Assembly (NCBI GenBank): GCA_018061205.1
Contig: JAGOUP010000025.1
Span: 1-8,021 of the forward strand
DNA: 8,021 nucleotides
Source of the DNA: Candidatus Levyibacteriota bacterium
GTDB taxonomy: Bacteria; Patescibacteriota; Microgenomatia; Levybacterales; UBA12049
Direction of reading: 5' to 3'
This document shows positions 5,038-8,021 of the stretch, in pieces. The position numbers and the translations under genes are program-made. The notes beneath the pieces are model-generated. The model saw nothing but the letters and a program-made list of their open reading frames with translations. It was not told the DNA's origin and did not search any database. Position 1 is the stretch's first letter, and each line of letters begins with the position of its first letter.

Positions 5038-6249
5038 ATGGAGTATACGGAAATAATCAAATCAGCGTTTCAGGCTCTTCGGGTGAATGTTCTGCGGACA
5101 GCACTGACGATGTTGGGTATTATCATCGGTATTACGTCAGTGATTTTGATTTATTCTATTGGGCAAGGAGCAGTCAAATTCATCACTGATGAGTTGACAT
5201 CTTTTGGAATCGATTATTTTCAAATCAATCCAGGAAAAAGTCAATTCAGTACCTTTGCCGGATCACAATCACTCACATTTGAAGATTTGGAGGCAATAGA
5301 AAAAGATACCTCACTCACTAACATAAAATATGTTGCACCACTGGCGACTGCATCCATGCCGGTTTCGGCAAATGGTGAAGAAGAAGAACTCCTCATTTAT
5401 GGTGTGACACCTGAAATGCTATCTATCCTGCGACCTGATGTGACGGAGGGAGAGTTCATCACTGAAGATCAGGAAACAACATCTGAAAAAGTCGTCGTAA
5501 TGGGGTCAGAAGCAGCAGAAAAACTGTTTGGAGAGAATACGTCACCACTGGATGAAAGTGTCCGGATCAATGGAGGAATCTATAAAGTAACAGGAGTGGT
5601 GAACTCATCCAGTGCATTGGCAGGGGGGATTTTAAATAATGCACTCTTCATTCCTATCAATGTGGTCATCGATGATATTGTGGGAGAAGAAAAGCTCCAG
5701 GAAATCGATATCAGCGTGCATGATCCAAAAACAATCAACCAAACAATCGATGACGTGGAAGCACTCCTCAGAGACAGACACAATCTCGAAGAGGGAGATG
5801 AAAATGATTTTCAGCTCCAAAGCGCACAAGATATGTTAGATACCGTGCAAACGATCACTGGACTGTTGACTGCGATGATTGTGGGTATTTCAGGAATATC
5901 TCTGGTGGTAGGAGGAGTTGGTGTCATGAATATCATGTTGGTGTCTGTTACTGAACGAACACGAGAAATAGGACTGCTCAAGGCAATAGGAGCCAAAGAA
6001 TCAGATATCCTCACACAATTTTTGGTGGAAGCCATGGTGATGAGTCTGATCGGTGGGCTGATAGGAATCATACTCGGTGTTGGTGGTGCGTTCCTGATTT
6101 CTCTCGTGGCAAATATCCCCTTTGTGTTGAGTATTCCAGCAATACTGATCGCTGTTGGAGTATCAACGTTGGTTGGGATTGTGTTCGGACTCTATCCTGC
6201 CCGCAAAGCTGCACGATTGACGCCGATTGATGCGTTGAGACATGAGTAA
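5038..6249 (+). CDS. MacB/FtsX-type ABC transporter permease
   Basis: A 403-residue permease of the MacB type. One membrane helix near the N-terminus (about 22-44, within LRTALTMLGIIIGITSVILI) is followed by a large extracytoplasmic MacB periplasmic core domain (about 45-270), then three helices (about 276-302, 329-357, 366-387) forming the FtsX domain. Family marks are ERTREIGLLKAIGA (306-319), the coupling segment that touches the ATPase, and the C-terminal YPARKAARLTPIDALRHE. The protein would use force from ATP hydrolysis to push substrate through the fusion protein ('mechanotransmission' in MacB); substrates of relatives are peptides, macrolides or lipids, and here unknown. The start agrees with the family's N-terminus but has no Shine-Dalgarno site; the repeat before it ends only seven bases upstream. 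Confidence 0.94.
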   Translation: MEYTEIIKSAFQALRVNVLRTALTMLGIIIGITSVILIYSIGQGAVKFITDELTSFGIDYFQINPGKSQFSTFAGSQSLTFEDLEAIEKDTSLTNIKYVAPLATASMPVSANGEEEELLIYGVTPEMLSILRPDVTEGEFITEDQETTSEKVVVMGSEAAEKLFGENTSPLDESVRINGGIYKVTGVVNSSSALAGGILNNALFIPINVVIDDIVGEEKLQEIDISVHDPKTINQTIDDVEALLRDRHNLEEGDENDFQLQSAQDMLDTVQTITGLLTAMIVGISGISLVVGGVGVMNIMLVSVTERTREIGLLKAIGAKESDILTQFLVEAMVMSLIGGLIGIILGVGGAFLISLVANIPFVLSIPAILIAVGVSTLVGIVFGLYPARKAARLTPIDALRHE

Positions 6250-6253
6250 AGAA

Positions 6254-6351
6254 GTATTTGGTATTTAGCAAAGAAATTTTCAATTACCAATTTTCAATCA
6301 ATGTTTCAAATAATTAATTTTCAAACGAGTAATCTATAGTGAACGGTGAAC
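6254..6351. repeat. Fourteen phase-locked heptads, composite array (copy B)
   Basis: From 6254 to 6351 the sequence divides into 14 consecutive 7-bp steps: GTATTTG and GTATTTA, then GCAAAGA, the AATTTTC set (6275-6323), and AGTGAAC (6338) with GGTGAAC (6345). The part 6288-6309 is identical over 22 bp to 6602-6623 in copy C, and the likeness continues to the GAAC pair (6341-6352 versus 6656-6667). It begins four bases after the permease stop codon and includes the stop codon of the GIY-YIG gene (6334-6336). Confidence 0.85.
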
Positions 6352-6597
6352 CAGCTTTATTTTTTTATTCCTTGGGAGTTTTTTAATTTCTGCTTCGCGG
6401 GATCTGGCTTCTCCTAAGGTTGCAAAGATTTCCGTATATTTCAAAACAACGGGTCTTCGCATTTTTGTGTATTTGGCACCTTTTTTGGAGGTGTTGTGTT
6501 CTTTGATTCTTTTTTCCAAATCATTCGTACAACCGGTGTAGTAGGTAGTATCACTGCATTCGAGGATGTAGACATATATAAAATTTTCAATTTTCAT
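6334..6597 (-). CDS. Stand-alone GIY-YIG endonuclease-domain protein
   Basis: An 87-residue single-domain GIY-YIG protein of the small UPF0213/YhbQ-like kind. The signature tyrosines are in VYI (9-11) and YTG (20-22); TNDLEKRIKEHN carries R30, and the Glu of SREAEIKKL (about E68) is the likely metal ligand. Gly of the first triad is replaced by Val, which is common in this subfamily. These are DNA nucleases by family, but the role of the small members is largely unknown. The start at 6597 lies inside heptad copy C, so the first residues MKIENF are translated repeat; no other in-frame ATG exists nearby, and no clear -10 box sits six bases upstream. The stop lies inside copy B. The gene is thus bounded on both sides by the same direct repeat about 314 bp apart. 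Confidence 0.85.
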   Translation of the reverse strand: MKIENFIYVYILECSDTTYYTGCTNDLEKRIKEHNTSKKGAKYTKMRRPVVLKYTEIFATLGEARSREAEIKKLPRNKKIKLVHRSL

Positions 6598-6667
6598 TTA
6601 TCAATTTTCAATCAATGTTTCAATATATTAATTTTCAAAAATCATTTTCTACTACGAACAATGAACC
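6582..6667. repeat. Heptad array, AATTTTC type (copy C)
   Basis: Units from 6582: AATTTTC, AATTTTC (6589), ATTTATC (6596), AATTTTC (6603), AATCAAT (6610), GTTTCAA (6617), TATATTA (6624), ATTTTCA (6631), then a looser stretch to GAACA/ATGAACC (6656-6667). Order of the variant units matches copies A and B. It contains the GIY-YIG start codon and runs up to the 3' end of the SRPBCC gene, whose stop codon (6675-6677) lies in a further TACTACGAAC copy. Confidence 0.85.
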
Positions 6668-6674
6668 CGTTTTA

Positions 6675-7181
6675 CTACGAACTGGTATGTGTGATGGAGA
6701 GGAGCTTAGAGTTGAGATGTGTGGCAAGGCCTTTTGCAAACCAATCCATAATCATATTATGCTCGTATATAAAGATGGGACGAGCGATAGGTGCTAAAAG
6801 ATTCATCCATGTTTTTGTTGTTTCGACATCCCATGTGAACGAAACAGTGGTGGTATCGGCTTTTTCTAAAAGGGTAAAGAGACCAATCCCATGCAAATCT
6901 CCCCGGGAGAGAATTTGGATACTTTTATCCGGGATGATTTTGTCCAGAAGGAGAGTAAAATTGAGGTAATATAAAGTAAATCCTACTGTACAAGCAAGTT
7001 TATGATCTTTTGGCGCTTTTGGATCCTTGATGGTACGTATAGATTGTAATCCCTTCCACCACTGTGGCCACATAGTGTAATCAAGTAATGCATCCCACAC
7101 TTTCTTTTTTGGTGCTTCTATAGCAAATGTTGTTTTGAATGCATACTTGGCGTGTTGCATGCTCAGTTTTTGGGGTGCCAT
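6675..7181 (-). CDS. SRPBCC (START/polyketide cyclase-like) fold protein
   Basis: A 168-residue helix-grip protein. FKTTFAIEAPKKKVWDALLDYTMWPQWWKGL (15-45) is the classic SRPBCC opening: strand, Pro, helix, then the W-P-x-W-W turn. VSFTWDVETTKTWMNLLAPIARPIFIYEHNMIMDWFAKGLATHL (113-156) is the last strand, loop and long C-terminal helix that closes the hydrophobic pocket. Members bind lipids, aromatic polyketides or other hydrophobic ligands; some are enzymes. The ligand is unknown here. Two starts are possible: ATG at 7181, which overlaps the upstream gene by 19 bp, and ATG at 7160, two bases after that gene's TGA and giving 161 residues. Either implies translational coupling. The longer form is listed; the shorter fits the family's N-terminus slightly better. 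The last codons enter a repeat. Confidence 0.82.
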   Translation of the reverse strand: MAPQKLSMQHAKYAFKTTFAIEAPKKKVWDALLDYTMWPQWWKGLQSIRTIKDPKAPKDHKLACTVGFTLYYLNFTLLLDKIIPDKSIQILSRGDLHGIGLFTLLEKADTTTVSFTWDVETTKTWMNLLAPIARPIFIYEHNMIMDWFAKGLATHLNSKLLSITHTSS

Positions 7182-7351
7182 TTCCAGGCAACGATGCCTG
7201 CAGCAACAAAACAGACTATGCCAATGGCTCTATGAATATCATGGTTGTAGAGTCCAAAAAGCTCATGATTAAGCGGCAGTGGATTTGCATGATCCAAGAG
7301 CCAATAGAATCCCAAAAGTACGAGAGCTATAACAGCAAGCCTTTTCTTCAT
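7163..7351 (-). CDS. Small two-helix membrane protein with His-rich loop, unknown function
   Basis: A 62-residue protein that I do not recognise. Two hydrophobic segments (about 4-19 and 42-57) enclose a loop of roughly 22 residues, DHANPLPLNHE...YNHDIHR, with His at 21, 29, 37 and 40; another His is at 59. The close His spacing could bind a metal or haem, but that is speculation. The start at 7351 is chosen because a -10-like TACGAT lies six bases before it with a -35 match 17 bp further up. The frame is open to an ATG at 7417, which would place the first 22 codons upstream of that promoter. It heads a two-gene unit with the SRPBCC gene, overlapping or abutting it at the TGA. Expression of such a short frame is plausible but unproven. 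Confidence 0.65.
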   Translation of the reverse strand: MKKRLAVIALVLLGFYWLLDHANPLPLNHELFGLYNHDIHRAIGIVCFVAAGIVAWKWHPKN

Positions 7352-7357
7352 ACCTTC

Positions 7358-7386
7358 ATCGTAGTCCAATTTATTTTTCTTTGCAA
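7358..7386 (-). promoter_or_regulatory. Promoter of the small membrane protein and SRPBCC gene pair
   Basis: On the minus strand TTGCAA (7381-7386, 4/6 to TTGACA), a 17-bp spacer, then TACGAT (7358-7363, 4/6 but keeping the key T, A and final T). Six bases follow before ATG 7351. Each box alone is weak; the exact 17 and 6 spacings raise confidence and argue for the short start. Confidence 0.55.
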
Positions 7387-7456
7387 CAGAGAATACCTCA
7401 ATAAAGACTAAAGACAATTCATAATTTTTGGGCTCTAGTGTTTTGAGATAGTCTGC

Positions 7457-7492
7457 ACACTAAGTATAGTGTTTTATTCTGTTGACACAGAA
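7457..7492 (+). promoter_or_regulatory. Two 6-4-6 dyads upstream of thioredoxin, possible operator
   Basis: ACACTA-AGTA-TAGTGT (7457-7472) and TTCTGT-TGAC-ACAGAA (7477-7492) are both perfect 6-bp inverted repeats with 4-base centres, starting exactly 20 bp apart. The second is centred on the -35 box of the thioredoxin promoter. Such an arrangement could bind a dimeric repressor on one DNA face. The two half-site sequences differ, which weakens the idea of one regulator. Confidence 0.4.
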
Positions 7493-7510
7493 AAATAGAC
7501 ATGGTACTCT
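7482..7510 (+). promoter_or_regulatory. Thioredoxin promoter (consensus -35, extended -10)
   Basis: Perfect TTGACA (7482-7487), 17-bp spacer, then TGG plus TACTCT (7505-7510), an extended but weak -10 hexamer. Transcription should begin near 7517, five bases before ATG 7522. An upstream in-frame ATG at 7501 lies inside the promoter spacer and so cannot be the start of this transcript. Confidence 0.68.
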
Positions 7511-7521
7511 TGATAGACCTT

Positions 7522-7848
7522 ATGACAGAAGTTACTTTAAACGATCAGAATTTTGCAGTAGAGGTAGAGCAGGCAACTATGCCAGTCTTGGTTGATTTTT
7601 GGGCACCATGGTGTGGTCCCTGTAAAATAGTCGGGCCAACTATTGAACAGTTGGCAACTGATTATGCAGGAAAAGTTAAAGTAGGAAAACTGAATGTCGA
7701 TGACAATCCAGAAACTGCTTCAAAATATGGTGTCATGAGTATCCCCACAGTGTTTGTCTTCAAAAATGGTCAGCCTGTTAAAACATTGGTCGGTGCACAA
7801 GGAAAAGAAAGTTACCAAAAAGCAATAGACGAAGTGTTAGCCGCATAA
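7522..7848 (+). CDS. trxA: Thioredoxin
   Basis: A 108-residue cytoplasmic thioredoxin, the canonical length. The active site is W30-C31-G32-P33-C34 in DFWAPWCGPCK. D25 is the buried acid before it, P75 in SIPT is the cis-proline that faces the disulfide, and the C-terminal GAQGKESYQKAIDEVL helix is complete. It reduces protein disulfides using electrons from thioredoxin reductase; the gene starting at 7989 is probably that reductase. The start at 7522 is chosen over the in-frame ATG at 7501 because the TTGACA promoter would start transcription at about 7517 and because MTEVTLNDQNF matches usual thioredoxin N-termini. No Shine-Dalgarno site is present. Confidence 0.96.
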   Translation: MTEVTLNDQNFAVEVEQATMPVLVDFWAPWCGPCKIVGPTIEQLATDYAGKVKVGKLNVDDNPETASKYGVMSIPTVFVFKNGQPVKTLVGAQGKESYQKAIDEVLAA

Positions 7849-7866
7849 ATACTGCGTATTTCTGCT

Positions 7867-7964
7867 AATTTTCAATTTGAAATTCGAAATTTGAAATGAA
7901 TTTTAAAATTAAAATATTTAAACTTTAGATTTCATTAAAAATTTAAAATTGTAAATTAAAAATT
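7867..7964. repeat. Fourteen-heptad AT-rich array, AATTTGA type (copy D)
   Basis: From 7867 the sequence steps in sevens: AATTTTC, AATTTGA (7874), AATTCGA (7881), AATTTGA (7888), AATGAAT (7895), then AT-only units, TTTCATT (7930) and AAAAATT/TAAAATT/GTAAATT/AAAAATT (7937-7964). The left arm is mirrored on the right (AATGAA 7895-7900 with TTCATT 7931-7936), and AATTTTAAAATT (7899-7910) is a perfect palindrome. The unit order parallels AATTTTC copies A-C. It fills the gap between thioredoxin and the next gene; low complexity makes the right half less certain. Confidence 0.7.
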
Positions 7965-7974
7965 TTCTTGTTAA

Positions 7975-7980
7975 TATAAT
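7975..7980 (+). promoter_or_regulatory. -10 box of the gene starting at 7989
   Basis: Perfect TATAAT followed by eight bases and ATG 7989, predicting a leader of one or two bases. No -35 hexamer of note is seen at 17 bp. It suggests that the downstream gene has its own promoter besides any readthrough from thioredoxin. The AT-rich setting makes chance matches likelier here. Confidence 0.5.
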
Positions 7981-7988
7981 AAATTATC

Positions 7989-8021
7989 ATGCAAAATATA
8001 TATGATGTCATCATAATAGGG
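7989..8021 (+). CDS. trxB: Start of a flavoprotein, probably thioredoxin reductase (partial)
   Basis: Eleven codons are visible before the window ends: MQNIYDVIIIG. The form 'x-YDVIIIG' is the first beta strand and opening Gly of the Rossmann FAD-binding motif (GxGxxG) in thioredoxin reductases and related pyridine-nucleotide-disulfide oxidoreductases. Position right after a thioredoxin gene on the same strand makes thioredoxin reductase the best guess. Other FAD or NAD-dependent oxidoreductases start the same way, so the symbol is inferred from context. The CXXC redox site lies outside the window. Confidence 0.65.
   Translation, partial: MQNIYDVIIIG

Noticed and set aside
6334..6597. GIY-YIG gene as an intron- or intein-encoded homing endonuclease
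   Set aside because: It is a free-standing gene between complete neighbours, with no interrupted host gene, intron core or intein splice motif.
6288..6623. Direct repeats flanking about 300 bp read as a CRISPR remnant
   Set aside because: Only two copies exist, the spacer is a full GIY-YIG gene, and no cas genes are present.
7352..7417. Longer form of the small membrane protein starting at 7417
   Set aside because: The extra 22 codons overlap the -35/-10 boxes at 7358-7386 and are not membrane-like, whereas MKKRLAVIAL is a typical start.
7501..7521. ATG at 7501 as thioredoxin start, adding MVLLIDL
   Set aside because: It lies between the -35 and -10 boxes of the thioredoxin promoter, and the ATG at 7522 gives the canonical 108-residue protein.
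1..8021. Alternative genetic code with TGA read as Gly or Trp, as in some Patescibacteria
   Set aside because: No gene needs an in-frame TGA read through, and TGA ends the 62-residue membrane protein at its junction with the next gene.

Overview
The window is a gene-dense, moderately AT-rich bacterial segment. All complete genes read through with the standard bacterial code: TGA is a stop, and no frame needs recoding. Small single-domain proteins, promoters whose -10 box sits six bases before the ATG, very few Shine-Dalgarno sites and abundant heptanucleotide intergenic repeats together suggest a member of the Candidate Phyla Radiation (Patescibacteria). That assignment is inference; there is no rRNA or marker gene here to prove it.

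Layout. 1-1113 (minus): two unrelated-looking alpha/beta hydrolases, the first cut by the window edge (1-516) and the second an RBBP9/YdeN-like serine hydrolase (556-1113). 1179-1892 (plus): a six-helix PAP2 phosphatase, divergent from the hydrolase across a 65-bp two-way promoter region. 1893-2119: no gene, a patchwork of short inverted repeats. 2120-2662 (plus): a RimJ/RimL-like GNAT acetyltransferase. 2848-6249 (plus): a three-gene MacA/MacB-type export system made of a periplasmic-adaptor-like membrane fusion protein, an ATPase and a MacB/FtsX-type permease. Each of its two gene junctions is filled by a different dispersed repeat. 6334-6597 (minus): a stand-alone GIY-YIG nuclease between two direct copies of a heptad repeat. 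6675-7351 (minus): a two-gene unit of a His-rich two-helix membrane peptide and a SRPBCC-fold protein. 7522-7848 (plus): thioredoxin, followed at 7989 by the first 11 codons of what is probably thioredoxin reductase, giving a redox pair.

How it works together. The three transporter genes should form one machine for exporting a hydrophobic compound or peptide. Thioredoxin and the flavoprotein after it should form an NADPH-dependent disulfide-reducing pair. The remaining genes look like independently transcribed single units.

The most distinctive signal is not a gene. At least seven intergenic places hold arrays with an exact 7-bp period, built from different units (CAACTAG, GTTAAGC, GTATTTG, AATTTTC, GTGAACC and AATTTGA types). 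They sit at or within about 20 bp of gene 3' ends, in four cases supply the stop codon itself, and in two copies bracket the GIY-YIG gene. A second strong signal is the fixed promoter geometry: in five genes the -10 box is followed by exactly six bases and then ATG, which predicts leaderless mRNAs.
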